Positions 47,611 through 59,400 of a DNA stretch of 64,000 nt are shown here, piece after piece. The notes under the pieces were generated by a model that saw nothing but the letters and a program-made list of their open reading frames with translations, made no database searches and was not told the origin of the DNA. The translations under genes and the position numbers were made by a program. This DNA is from Neckera pumila (taxonomy: Eukaryota; Streptophyta; Bryopsida; Hypnales; Neckeraceae), in NCBI GenBank assembly GCA_963969595.1, contig OZ018410.1, positions 2,046,001 to 2,110,000 of the forward strand, given 5' to 3'. How positions within the stretch are numbered: the first letter of the stretch is position 1; each line of letters starts with the position of its first letter.

Positions 47611-48679
47611 AACCCCTTAAGTTCCTTAACTATGTTTTTCCCCAAACCGCTCGAAAACTGCCATTTCTAATACAAATACCAAATTTTTGAATTTTTGAAT
47701 TTTTTTGGCACATGTAACCATAGGAGCTTGTAGTATGTTGACTTGTAAACATGTTGTAAGAGTTTCAAAATTTTCTACCGTGATTGCAGGATATAAGCAT
47801 TCAAATTCACTGAAACCATTTTTTGGGCTATGCGAAAAAAAGGGCAGCTGTACTTCACAAGCTCACTTTTCTATGAAAAAATTGTCCAAAATGGTGGTGT
47901 TTCTTTGGATTCATTTTTCTAGACAAGTTGGTTACATGCTTAAAAAATTATAAATCATTTGGAATTGTACAACATACAGGAAAAAAATATTAAGTAGAAA
48001 AAAAGTAGAGAATGATTCAAAATACTAAATTGTAAATAATTTAATTATGGAATTGAAAAATGTCAATCCCAATAGTTGTAATATTTGGTTGTAATAAACA
48101 ATCTACATCCTATGATTTTGTTTTTTTCAAAAAATATTGAAAATTGGATTAATAAATGACTTCAAAGTTTATTTTAGAGTAGGAAATCTATAACTGCCTG
48201 CAAACTAAGACTCCTCATAACTTTTGACTCGTTGATTGGAATGGAATGATTTAAAGCTTTTTGCAGTTATAGAAATCTATAAAATCAATTTCAATTTTTG
48301 TTTTTGAAGAAAGTGAATTTTTTTACTTGCTTGGATTGCACTAGTTGAGAAATAAACAACATATTAGGCCATATTTTATTACTCTTATTTTTAAATGTCA
48401 TGAAATTTCGTGCACATGAAAAATATTCCTTGTCCACACCCTCTATTAGAATTTAAGCCTAAACTATGTATACTTTTAGTCACAAATACTTGCTCAAATT
48501 GCTATATTGCTAAAAATAGCAAATAAGGGGTAGAAAAAATGTGGGCTGAAATTTGTTGAGAACCATGTTTCCAATGCAAAATTCTGGGATTTTAGCGTTG
48601 GAAATACAGTTCTCAACAAATTTCAGCCCACTTTTTTGGTTTAGACCAACGCAGGTTTCTTCTAATATTTAGGGGTTAA
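47611..48679. mobile_element. TTAA-type element, family A, copy 4 (reverse)
   Basis: Left CTAACCCCTTAAGTTCC (tetranucleotide mutated), right AATATTTAGGGG-TTAA. The interior is family A in reverse (GCTCACTTTTCTATGAAAAA, CAACATACAGGAAAAAAAT). It carries a 91-bp inverted repeat near its right end that other copies lack. Confidence 0.7.
48541..48631. repeat. 91-bp hairpin with 23-bp perfect arms
   Basis: The arm starting GTGGGCTGAAATTTGTTGAG (48541-48563) is exactly mirrored at 48609-48631, and pairing continues inward with wobble positions (GTTTCCAATGC / GCGTTGGAAAT). Pre-miRNA-sized, TE-embedded. Confidence 0.85.
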
Positions 48680-49521
48680 TGTAGCCATTTCCAAAAAATC
48701 CCGGATTTATTTCAGGACGGGGGGAGTATAACTTACTTTCTCTGCACTCAACACATGTCCAACCATGCAACGATGGTTTGGAGCTAACATTCCTTGGTTT
48801 AAAGTTCATAGGCCTTTACTAGAGAGTTCATAGATTTTTTGGGTAAGCATTGCATCCTATCTGTTGCTAAGCATCTGCATTTGTTTTTGCATGGGGGATT
48901 TTGGGTAGACCTTTTAGGTTCTTATTGTGCTTTATGTTTTTTTTAGCAAGATGAAACAATTTAATATGGTAGAAGCTGTGGTTCTTTTCAATGAAATTGA
49001 TTTAGAGGAAACTGGATTCTCGTAAGAGTGTTTGTAAACTCTTGGGTAGCGTTAATGCTACGTAGAAATGGAGGATATGCAAGAGATGCAATCTTGCAAG
49101 AAGATATGGTGGTGCTAGCATGGATGGAAGCTACAAAGACATGGTATTCAATTTCATTCAAACTCTAAAGCCATGGTAGTAAGAAGGTTTTTATTCAACA
49201 TACCTATACTACCAATATTTTGGCACAGTTTTCATCAACTGCAGATCATCATAGATTTTTTGGACTATGTTCATTTTATCATCCGTATGAAATTAATTGT
49301 CCACATCTATATTCACCGCAATATATAATTTGCTTAGCCCCTATCTATCAAGGCTAACTTTTTACTTTGTATTAAAAATTCTTGCTACATGATGTTTTTA
49401 TATAGCCTATTTTTTACATATTAGAATATCTAACATTTCATGGACCCTATAATAATCCTACATATTATATACAACTTTCCCCCTTTGAATTAATACACTA
49501 TATAGAAGTATGGAAACCTAT
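48680..49521. other. intergenic with short coding-like stretch near 48950
   Basis: After a T-rich tract ending TTTTTTTTAG at 48946 the plus strand reads MKQFNMVEAVVLFNEIDLEE, then a stop. It could be a decayed exon. No family recognised. Confidence 0.2.
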
Positions 49522-50820
49522 CATTAGAGAAAATTTCAGCCCTTTGAAGGGCCATTCAAAATTAACCCTTAAAGGACCAGCATGCGTTTTTTGGCCGTAT
49601 AGAAAGTTTGGGCAGATACGTGTGACTAGAGATATCCATATTTGAGGTTGAAATTTTAATAGAAGGTGGGGGCGAGGAATATCTTCATGTGTACCAAGTT
49701 TCATGACATTTCAAAATACGAGTCAAAAGCTGTGACCTAATATGTTACTTTTTTTTGTAATTGGGCAGTTTGGGTAGATCAGAAAAAATCATTTATTCCG
49801 GAATTTTTTTTTTTGAAATTGATTCTCTTCATTTATATATATGTAAAAAGCTTTGAGTCATTCCATTTCAATCAATGAGTCAAAAGTTATGAGGGTTTTT
49901 GAATTGCGAGCAGTTATGGATTCTCTACTCTAAAAATAACTTTAAAGTTGTTTATTTAACTCAATTTTCAATATTTTTGGAAAAAAATAAAATCCTAGGA
50001 TGTAGATTGATTATTACATCATTACAACCTTTGGGATTGGCATTTTTAAATTCCATGGTTAAATTTTTAACAATTTAGTATTTTGAATCATTTTCTACTT
50101 CTTTCTACTTACTATTTTTTTCCTGTATGTTGTACAATTCCAAATGATGTGAAATTTTTCAAGTATATAGACAACTTGTTTAGGAAACTGAATTCAAAGA
50201 AGCACCTCCTTCATCGGCATTTTTTCATTGAAAAGTGAGCTTGCAAAGTGCAGTTGCCCGGTTTTTCGCAGGATTGAAAAAATGGTTTTCAAGACTTTGA
50301 ATGCTTATATCTTATGATCCACACATTGGAATTTTCTGAAATTTTTACCACATGTTTTCAAAATATCATACTATAAGATCCTATGGTTACAAGTGTCAAA
50401 AACTATTTTTTTCCAAAAATTTGGTAGTTGTATGAGAAATGGCAGTTTTGGAGTGTTTTTGGTGTTTACATAGTCGTGAAACTTTAGGTGTTAAGATGCC
50501 ATGCTATTTCTTGCATGGCATGTCAACTTTGAAAGTGCTCTTGGTGAGCAGTCAAAGTCTATGATTGCTCGCCGGAGCAATCAAATTTAGCAATTTTTTT
50601 TTTAAAATTTTAAATTATTTATATATATAGTATTTTCTTAAGATTTAAAAAAAATTAATAATTTTTTGTTCGAAATTCTGGGTTCTTGCACCATTGCTGC
50701 TGTAGTTTCAGCTAGGCAGAAATAGGGAAAAAACAAATTTTTGAACAAAAAATAAAAAAATTCAAGGTAACTTAGAAGGCTGTGGAACAGCCCTTCAAAA
50801 GCCTGAAATTTTCTCTAATG
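49522..50820. mobile_element. CATTAG-ended element, family C, copy 2, split by family A
   Basis: Starts CATTAGAGAAAATTTCAGCC and ends CCTGAAATTTTCTCTAATG, with a TIR of about 20 bp. Contains the palindrome GCCATGC-TATTTCTT-GCATGGC near 50496-50517 and the C copy 1 signature CAGAAATAGGGAAAAAACAA. A family A copy (49562-50494) is inserted near its left end. Confidence 0.75.
49562..50494. mobile_element. TTAA-flanked element, family A, copy 3, nested in C copy 2
   Basis: TTAA-CCCTTAAAGGACCAGCATG at the left and CTTTAGGTG-TTAA at the right. Aligns with A copies 1 and 2. It lies inside the family C element, so it is younger. Confidence 0.85.
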
Positions 50821-51046
50821 ATTTCACTTGAGCACATAGTTTATTAAAAAATTGATAGTGATTTTGGGGTCTACCAAAAAAGCCAAAAAATTAACTTATC
50901 CAAAGTCACTGCCCTCAGGGCTCTGCCACTCATGACTCAATATATTTTTTAATTTATGCGATTCCAAATGGAATCGAAGGATTTTTCTCCATCTCTTTTA
51001 AGCCATCTGAAATCGGGCACGCAAACTGCCACAGGAAGTTTTTGCG

Positions 51047-51180
51047 CCATTAGCCGGGTCTAATCTTTCAAAGATTAGACCCCACTTTAGCCCCTTTGTA
51101 CACGAAGTTGGAAAAATCTTAGATTTTCTTGTTAACGAAACATTAGCCCCCAAAAATGTTCACCTTGGCCGGGCTAATGG
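51047..51180. mobile_element. short TIR element L
   Basis: CCATTAGCCGGG at the left is mirrored by CCGGGCTAATGG at the right (12 bp, one mismatch or fewer). Next to the left end is a 27-bp palindrome at 51056-51082 (GGGTCTAATCTTT arms around one base). Confidence 0.5.
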
Positions 51181-51223
51181 ATGGCTGGAGCAGCTATCTG
51201 ATGTCTAAAGTGAGACAATTTAA

Positions 51224-52527
51224 GGGTCACTTTAAACTACAGTGGAGAAGTGCACTGGTTAAAAATTGTAGGAAAATGGAGCAATATGATTGGAGCAAAT
51301 TTTGTTCTTCACCCGATTGGATTTAGACTACGGCCAAGATTTGTCCGGTGAAGAACTTCAAGCATGGATGAAAGCATAAAAAAATGACATGGCCGCCTAC
51401 GTGGCAACACTTTTTGTAAAAAAAGTTGTCCGGAGGCCAAGTTTTTTGTTCGGCTTCACCCCCCGGATAAGAAATTTGGCCTCTGGAGAACTCCAATTCC
51501 ATTAAAATATTATTAATCTATGACAAGTTTGGCAGTACAGTGTAAGCATTCGTCATTGTTCAACAATTCTTTCAAAAACTTTCAATGAAGCACAACTAAG
51601 GAAATTTAAATTAAAAATTAAAAATCTCGACAATTTGATCTGGGCAAGAATGGTCTGATTGATTTTGGAATGGTTTAATAGAGTTTTGGATGGTTTGATT
51701 GATTTGGGGTTGGGTTGATATGGGAATGTTCAACATGCGGAGTTTTTTTAAGACAAATTCATGTTGAAGTCTAATTCAAGCACCAATAATCAGATTTTGA
51801 AAATGAATGCTTATGATTTTTCTATTCAAGATTTTTTGCAAGGGTGTCCATTGAAAATCTTAATTTTCTATGTGTTGACGGCTCTTACAAATGAGCTCAA
51901 ATACCTAGATCTTGGAGAAAAAATTACATTAGAAATTCATTTTAAATAGTTGTAGAGTAGATTTTGGAAAGCTGAAAATTGATTGTGCTTTTACTTGTTA
52001 TTGTTTTTAACCTCATATGTTCTAAAAGTTGTAGCCATCAAAATGCACTTTGGTGAACTAAAATTGAACCATGTGTACTTAAATGATTACCAAAAATTTC
52101 AGTATATACTAAATTGATTTGAAAATTTTACCACACAAACTAGACAAGTAGATGCATATTTTCTGACAATTTTTATTCAATTCAAGCATCGGATGCAAAA
52201 GTTATAACTTTCCAAAGTTTGCTACAGCTCCAAAATATACAAAATATGTCCATGGGCCATGGGACCATTAGGTCAAGTTATAGTTCCTATTGAGTCCAGC
52301 CCAAACTTTCTTGTTAGTGAAGTTCACCGGTGGATTTCAATTTGTGAAGTTGTCCAAAAGACTTCTCCGGTTGGTGTTTACACTACAAGTGGTCAAGACT
52401 TCTTGAGGCATTATTTTATTGTCTTTCCATCTTGTCCAACATCCCACCGGTTGCCTCAAATAACCAAGTCTTGGCCAAAACTTCTTGACTGACCGGTGCA
52501 CTTCTCCACCGTAGTCTAAAGCGGACC
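51224..52527. mobile_element. PIF/Harbinger-like non-autonomous element
   Basis: TAA-GGGTCACTTTAAACTAC at the left and GTAGTCTAAAGCGGACC-TAA at the right; the TIR extends through GTGGAGAAGTGCAC, about 35 bp. A 3-bp TAA duplication and GG-starting termini fit PIF/Harbinger. Subterminal copies of TTCACCGG / CTTCTCCGG occur at both ends. Part of the interior (about 51770-52010) is a reversed family J remnant. No transposase. Confidence 0.7.
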
Positions 52528-53111
52528 TAAGCCCCACGCCAACTTTAGGCCCTGGGTGATTTTCCTGCATGCCTCGAAGGATGCTATTCCGCCAGTCCCA
52601 CCATTCATATTTTACAGACGACTTGTCTGGAAGGGGGATCATTCCACCAGTCCGCATCCATGAAATTAAGTGGTAGCCATCAATAACTGACCTGGGTCAC
52701 CTAACTTTAAGTTATTATACTTATTTAGCTCCGTACTCCCGCCCATTTTTGAGGCGTGGGCCACAATCAACAACGTAAAGCATGCGATCTGTCCATAACA
52801 GTGTTCGAGAAGTTTTGGGAGCTCCCTGCCCGACGGGGCAGATCGAGGAGACGAGGACTAGTGCATGAGAACGTAAATTGCGCACTGCGAACTTAATCAA
52901 ATGGCAAGTTTGGGGGTATCGATACCTGTCCGGGCCTCCAGCTCAGTGATCGAGCTTCCCATCTCGATCCTGTCGTCGCTAGCCAATGCAGCCACGCCCA
53001 GCAAGCTGCGAATTTTCAATTCTTTTCCCGCTCAACTCCTTCGTACATTTAATTGGATCAGTTGCTTCCGTCCCTCCCCATAAATTTCTAACTCAAAATA
53101 AATGCTTTTCT

Positions 53112-53130
53112 CGATCGATCGATCGATCGG
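53112..53130. repeat. (GATC)n microsatellite
   Basis: Four to five consecutive GATC units (TCGATCGATCGATCGATCG). Scattered CGATCGAT motifs occur nearby (53612, 53669, 53854). Confidence 0.9.
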
Positions 53131-53310
53131 ATTCGTACGTTTCTCGGCTCATTGGACAGTCTAGTCACTGAGTGTCTTAGCTTAATTGCATGCATTGCAT
53201 CCAATGCCAATTCCGTTACAATGGCTGTTTGGCGCTACTCCGTTACGTTGAAATATCGCGGGTACGTGGACCCTGAAGGCCGGAAGGAAGAAATTGAAAT
53301 GACTTAATTA

Positions 53311-53338
53311 GGGGGGAGGGAGGGAGGGAGGATGGGGG
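53311..53338 (+). repeat. G-quadruplex motif on the plus strand
   Basis: Runs G6, G3, G3, G3, then GGATGGGGG, separated by single A residues. Meets the G3+N1-7 pattern. In less AT-rich sequence, possibly promoter-proximal to an unrecognised transcript. Confidence 0.8.
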
Positions 53339-56107
53339 TGAAAATCACTGAAAATCACCTGTTATCGGTGCACAATACTGTTATGAAATGCAATTTGCAT
53401 ATCTAATAACCAGCACAATAAGCACATGCAACAAGCTAATGTTAATGTGATAAGTGGCGCACGAATTGAAACATCCATCGCCACTTCATCCAACGAGGCT
53501 AAAACTAATTTGCAGGGCAGAAGTTTGATTCGAGATCGTGCAGGACCTGCTCCCAACGTCCAGAATCTGCATGCACGCTGTACGTGTGTCAAGTTTGTGT
53601 TTATCTTTTGATCGATCAGGGATTCAGGGCAAAGATCGAGGTACCAAAATCCTTCTTCAACTGGAGCATCGATCATTATACGTCAGATGTCCTCACTCGA
53701 ATTTGAGATTTTTTTTTGAGTAACTCGACTCGAAGTAAGTCCTGGCGCGAGTAGCGAGTAGGACGAACGATTGAAACAAAAAATTTAGTGCATGTTGTAC
53801 GTGCCAGTTGCTTGATCTACCCCTTAAATTGGTACAGCTATGAAGAAGTTTTTGATCGATACCATGTGCATAGATCCGTGATGATCGAAGCTTTTGAATG
53901 GGAACTTTTATTAGTTCTCAGAAGACAGGTAGAAGGTGAAGGTACTTACTGGACATCGATGAGAAATTAGCATGATTACTTTTGTTTTGCCAAATCTTCA
54001 TCTACTTCGCTAGATAACGATTCTTCAGAGAGAATGCGAGAAGGAGGTGAGCAATGAAGTTCAAGGGCAGAAGTTGGTAAGCTGGATTGGAGGAGTAATG
54101 ATCCGGGTAAAGTATGGACTACCTTAAGTCAAGTTCCCAATGGCAGCAAGTTCCCATGCAATTTAGTTCTGCACGGGCAGACCGGTCAGCAGGGCCGGGC
54201 CCAGCCAAGACCAGATGTGAGCAGGGCCCGGACATCTGGACATGTCTTCACTACCTTAAACTTTAATTCAGGAGCTCAAATAGTCAGGTCTGCAGTTTCT
54301 GGACCCAATCTGCGTCATTTCGCCCAATGTACATTGCAGAGTGGATTCCTTGTTTATATATATTGACCTGTGGCCTCAATTATCGGGGTAGTGCCTGACT
54401 TTGCTTATTATATTCCTCATTCCAGCCTAAAATAAGCAAAAATAAACTTGACAGTCTGTCCACACACTGTTCAAGGCACTTTGTACACGACACGCTGCAC
54501 AGCTTTCTACCATCAGTCTTTTCACGCGGCAAATAATTAAGGAGTCCTCCGTATATAATAATTTGAGATGCACCCAGTCGCTGCGCTTAGACACGAGGTG
54601 TTGCGTCGGACTTGTGTGTCACGTTGAAATTTGACGTGCACAAGTGTTTCAACTGAACCAGTTTCGTGCATCATTGGGCTAGCTGGATTGCGAAATTAAG
54701 TTATAGTCAATGGAGTCGACATATGGTGCTTTGTGCATGTCGACGTGTTGCAGTTCTATCGTTTCAAGCTGATGTGAAACGGGAGGTTCACACAGATGGC
54801 GGCTCGATCACATATTTTAGAATGATTTCCTGTGCACAAGTTGGATGATTCACGTTCGACACAAGTGCTTTCAATATTGAGTGGAAGTGTTTGGAAGTCC
54901 TGATATTCTACACTGAGTCGGTTTCAAGTGATTGCTTTCTACCTCTGCTCTGTGAAGCATGCAGGTCTTTTTGAAACACTGATTGGCTTGCCCTTCCTTT
55001 TGTAAGTACAATTGGTGTCGATTCAGTAACTTCAATATCCTCTATGTAACTTATTAGACACTTCCAGTTTAGATTATTGAAATCGTTGTACCGCTTTGAA
55101 GTCTCTGGAGATGCATAGTCGGTAATTCAAGGTTGTCGACGTCTCGAAACACTTCATGGTGCAGTAGTCAAATGTTAACTACTGATATAGGCATCTATAA
55201 ATCTGCCAGCAAATAAATCAAGGAACGATCTCAAGATCTATGTATTTGAAACTTCCAAGAGAATGAAATCTTGTGATTTTACTGACAGGCCATGTGCAGC
55301 AGTTGGTGATTAATTGCCTTCCATGGAGCTAGGTACTTTCCGTTGTCAATCAGCTCGCTCTGGAATTTAAGAAGCTCTTGCTCGTCGCCCGCGTAGCAAA
55401 CTGCAGCTTCGGAGCTTCCCCTTCAATGAGTGAGGCAGAGCTTCGCCAGAAGAAACGCCCATGTCGTCATGCTTGGTGAGCCTGCCATCACTGGACCGGT
55501 TGCACAATAATTAAAATTAGACAGTGGATCGGAGGCTCTAAAACAGGAAGTAGAAATGATTGAGAAAATGTGGCGGATCGACTAGTCAACTACGTTTTCA
55601 GAAGATGAACTTCCGGAGGTGATCTACATGGGTAAGTGGCTTTCCAACAAGATGCTACATGTGTGGAGGAGGTAGTATTGATCGATGTCCAGTATGTTAA
55701 TGCTAATTAAACTTACAGCATCCTTGTAGAGAATAAGTGAAGCGGCGGGTGTAAGCACCTGACTTGTCAACAAAGCAAGCGTTGTTGTCGTTTTGCTTGA
55801 ACGGATATTTCGTTAAAATGGCGATATTCTTTTGCCATTTTTCCATCTATTTTCTAGGACTGGTATAAATTTCAGACCACATGGTCTAAACCTACAACTG
55901 CCAAGTTTGTGGAATATTGCCATTCTAACGAAATATCTGTTCTTGGCAATCATAAAGGTTGCCTTCCAATTGCAAAGCTTATTTTAAAACTTCTTTTCAT
56001 AACAAGGAAGCCAAGATTTCTAGGACTTCGGGCACCATCATGTATACTTGTCATTATTTTCTTTAGGTTGCCTTCTGTTTTACTTTTACTACCAGTTCAT
56101 GTATATG

Positions 56108-56250
56108 GTTCATTTTTATCATTGGTTGCTAACTGCTAGCATGATGGGAAGAGTTTTATTGCTTTGTTCCCAAGCATGTCTGTTTTAGAAATATTGTGGA
56201 CTGAAGAATATTGGCACTTGAATGGCAGAAGGCTTGCAGACATCCTTGAG
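56108..56250 (+). pseudogene. duplicated gene remnant, copy 1
   Basis: Recurs at about 57815-57955 with scattered differences. The other copy reads IARMMGRVLLLWYKP and KYMRLNGRRLAD in one frame; here that frame is broken. The ancestor was probably coding, perhaps linked to the LRR-like fragments downstream. Identity unknown. Confidence 0.4.
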
Positions 56251-56299
56251 TTGTTGCAAAGTATGAGTCCTACAAGGGCATGCATATTATTGTCTGCAT

Positions 56300-56880
56300 T
56301 ACTAAGCTTTCGGCGAGGACGGGTGCACAGATTTGGTTTCGCACGATTTGGACCCATTGACCGAGTATTATTGAATTTGAAATTGTCTTAAATTATGGAA
56401 AAGGAGCCCACTTCAGGACATGGACTATTATTGAAAAGCGCTTGGCAAGGATTCAAGGGAGGATGGACTTCGTTTTGAAGGATTTGGACTTATGGACCAA
56501 GAACTGTTGTAAATTCAAAGTATTTTCACGCAAAGGAATGCCAGAAATTAGGGAACAACACCATGGGGGGCACTGTCAAGAAAACTCTTGGTTATGGACA
56601 ATTTGGACTTATGGATTGACAACCATTGATTTCAAAATTTGAAATTATATAAATTCCGGCCATCCCGCAACTTACAGTGGGAAGTCAAGAAAATACGCTA
56701 TTGATGGTATATGGCGGACTTTTGGAAAGCTCTTGGTAAAGAGGGGAGCATTGATTTGGCTTTGTGCAACATAGATTCATAATTTCATACTCTGTATAAC
56801 TTATGGAACAAGAATTTTTGTAATTCAAAGTAAGTTGCTTTGTGTATCAGTGTAAGTTGCTTTGTGTATGAATGTGTAGA
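56300..56880 (+). repeat. array of diverged repeats of about 150 bp, first set
   Basis: Successive units share a CTTGG(C/T)AAGGA start, a GATTTGGACTTATGGACC-like middle and GAATTTCAAAGT near the end (about 56310, 56440, 56590, 56730). The second set lies at 58680-59230. The frame MDFVLKDLDLWTKNC (56463 on) and its relative suggest a formerly coding repeat. Confidence 0.55.
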
Positions 56881-57044
56881 AGGATTAAGGTTCTAATAAT
56901 GCAAGAGTTTGACAAAGTTTTGAATGAAGTGCATTAATTGTAACTCAAGAATGTCTCCTAAGAAAGATGGATTTCATCTCAATACTTGAAAGAATCATGG
57001 GCATGTATCGAAAGACTGTGGAATCTTGAAAAATACAGAGCAAA

Positions 57045-57800
57045 TGAGAGGAGCAGGCAACTGATTGAAGATAATTTCAATCAATTGATTTGTCAATTGA
57101 ATTTGAATGGACAATGATTCAATTCCAAGAGTAACGGGAATGAAGTTGTTACAAGCTCGTAAACTAAACTGTTTTTCTTGATCATGGTGCTAGGGATTAT
57201 ATCACCTTCATGGAATTTCTTCAGTTCAAATTCAATTTTGATAACTACATCAAAGCAACTTATTAATATTGGGTTTTAGAACTTCCTGCAAGCTTTTTTC
57301 AAGACTTGGGTTGTTTTGATGAGGTAACTGATATCCCCTAGATATTTGGTTCGTATTTAAGAGGATTGCTTGAATATGATATCAAATTCACATTCTTCTG
57401 AGCAGTGCATTGTGAACTATTTGATTTTGATTCAAATTTTGAATATTTTGATTTCTCCAGTGACGTACTTTTATTCCTAGAAGTTACATACAACAAAAAG
57501 ATGCCATCACTTATTTGTTGTAGTCAAGGTTACACTGTGCAAAAGTGATTTGTTTTTGTATGGGTTGCATTTGCCGCAGATGTGATGAACATGGCTCTTC
57601 TTATAGACTTTGGTTGATGTAATGAGAGAAGCCAAGCTTTGATTGGAAGAGAATGATTATTTCATATGTTTTCTCCAATATATCAATAAGTGGAAATATT
57701 GATAGGGTGAATGTATAGTTGTAGCTGATTGTGACATGTTTTAAAAACCAACCCCTACAAATTCTTGCATGAAGCCACTTTTCAATTTGATGATCAGTTA
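57045..57800 (+). repeat. duplicated block P1
   Basis: Diverged copy of 61205-62290. Landmarks: AATGGACAATGATTCAATT, CTTGATCATGGTGCTAGGGA, TCATGGAATTTCTTCAGTTC, CTTGAATATGATATCAAATT. It preserves the empty target of the retroposon inserted in P2, at 57281-57294. Confidence 0.75.
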
Positions 57801-57814
57801 ATGTGGCTTTTCTT

Positions 57815-58107
57815 CATTTTTATTATTGGTTGCAGATTGCTAGGATGATGGGAAGAGTTTTATTGCTCTGGTACAAACCACTTCTGTTTAGGAAGCATTG
57901 TGGGCTGAAGATCAAATATATGCGCTTGAATGGCAGAAGACTTGCAGACCAGGACTTTACTTTTACTTTTTGAAAAAGTGTCGGGATGGTGATTATTTAA
58001 CATTTGGTGAAGCACTGTATTACTACGTTCCTTCCATAAAAATACTTTTCAATTATTTTATGCTCTTTTTCATCCAATGTTGGCAACTTCATCCACATTT
58101 TAAGTAG
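57815..58107 (+). pseudogene. duplicated gene remnant, copy 2
   Basis: After a TTGGTTGCAG acceptor-like site at about 57836 the plus strand reads IARMMGRVLLLWYKPLLFRK and on to NGRRLADQDFTF before a stop. Better preserved than copy 1 at 56108. No recognised domain; the basic RLNGRRLAD segment is shared by both copies. Confidence 0.4.
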
Positions 58108-58231
58108 AAATGAAAAAATTATGTTGAATGAAGGCTATTTTTCTTTGGTGAAAAGTAGAGATTTATTTTTAAATGGTGCAATTTAGCCCCAAGGTGCCTC
58201 CCCAAAGGGATATTGCAAACACATTTGGGTT

Positions 58232-58640
58232 AGAGCATCACCACGGCTGCTCACCAAGAGGGGCCAACCCAGGGAATGGCCGTACCGGCCAAATAATTGC
58301 TCCACGGCACGCACGGCAAGGGCCCAAAATTGGCTGGGCACGGTCAAATTCAATGAACACACGGCCAAATGGAGAACCTTGCCCGCGCCTCGCTATCCAC
58401 TACTTTATTCCTTGTTTACAATTATCGAGGTACTTTTTGGATGTTCCAAAGCTCTTTTGTCTCAGCATTGATGATGGATTGCAAGGTGGCGTTATGAGAG
58501 TTGTGCAAACCCGGTTCCCCGTATTGTAACCCGTGTTGCGGTTGGACAGAGGCAAGACACATAGACCGGGCTTGTCAAATGAGCTTGCCAAGGCCATCCT
58601 TGGCACCCCTGTTTTAGGAGTCAGCCGCGGCGATGTTCTT
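58232..58640. mobile_element. GC-richer TIR element
   Basis: AGAGCATCACCACGGCTG at the left is mirrored by CAGCCGCGGCGATGTTCTT at the right, about 15 of 18 matching. The interior is markedly less AT-rich than its surroundings (GGCCAACCCAGGGAATGGCC, ACGGCACGCACGGC) and creates a spurious 118-codon ORF. GAGCATC-type ends are common in plant MITEs. No target duplication established. Confidence 0.55.
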
Positions 58641-58679
58641 TTGCGGACTAAATATGAATTTTAAGTGATATTATTGTTT

Positions 58680-59230
58680 GGAAACTTTTGGCAAGGATGG
58701 GTGCACATAATTATTTGGTTTTCCACGATTTGGACATATTTGTAGACAGAGTATTATTGACTATTTCAAATTGTCAAAAAATTACAAAAATTATGGAAAA
58801 GGAGCCCATTGGAGCACATCGGATATTATCGGAAAGCGCTTGGCAAGGTGGCATGGGTGCATGGACTTTGTTTTGGAAAAATTGGACTTAAGGAGCAAGA
58901 ATTGTTGAAATTCAAAGTATTTTCATTCAAAAATATTCAAAACTAGGAAACAAGCCCATTTGGAATGGTACATGGGGGCACGATCGAAAATTTCTTGGTA
59001 AGGAGAGGAGTTCAAACTTGTTTGTGCACAATTTGGACTTTTGATTGAGCCGAGTTGTTGAATTCCGAACTTCAAAGTCTACTTATTCTAGCCATCCAAG
59101 ATTAGGCTTGGCGGGTACATATAGCATACCATAGGAAAGATCTTGGTGGAGAGGGGTACATTGATTCCATTTTGTGCAACTTGGATATTATTTACAGAAC
59201 ATGAATTTTTTGAGTTTCAAAGTTGCTTTC
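58680..59230 (+). repeat. array of diverged repeats of about 150 bp, second set
   Basis: Units near 58690, 58840, 59000 and 59150 match those of 56300-56880 (GGCAAGGATGGGTGCA, GATTTGGACATAT, TTGAAATTCAAAGTATTTTC). The pair of arrays indicates a tandem duplication of roughly 2.4 kb. Confidence 0.55.
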
Positions 59231-59375
59231 TATAGTTGACTATTGTACCTAACCTGGCTATCAATGTCATCACTTCATGTCGAGTATTTAAATAAAGTAT
59301 GAAAAACAAATTTGGTATGTGCTAGAAATAAAAATACTTCTAAAGTTTCAAATTCTATCCATGCAAAAAAAAATT

Positions 59376-59400
59376 TTAACCCCTAAAGGACCAAGTGACC
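59376..59400. mobile_element. solitary TTAA-element left end
   Basis: TTAA-CCCCTAAAGGACCAAGTG fits the family terminus well. No matching right end follows in a plausible distance; a truncated element is likely. Confidence 0.4.

Larger units (their letters stand above)
52531..55900. other. less AT-rich intergenic region without a clear gene
   Basis: Composition approaches that around the spliced gene, and ORFs of 60-106 codons occur on both strands (52337-52657 minus, 53362-53676 minus with one hydrophobic segment). No domain, conserved repeat or splice chain could be established. It holds a GATC repeat and a G-rich motif. Confidence 0.4.

Noticed and set aside
53362..53676. 104-codon minus-strand ORF with a hydrophobic segment
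   Set aside because: No start context, domain or conservation evidence; one hydrophobic stretch is expected by chance at this length.
58173..58529. 118-codon ORF, the longest in the 55-62 kb region
   Set aside because: It runs across a GC-richer TIR element and into the surrounding repeat; composition rather than coding explains it.
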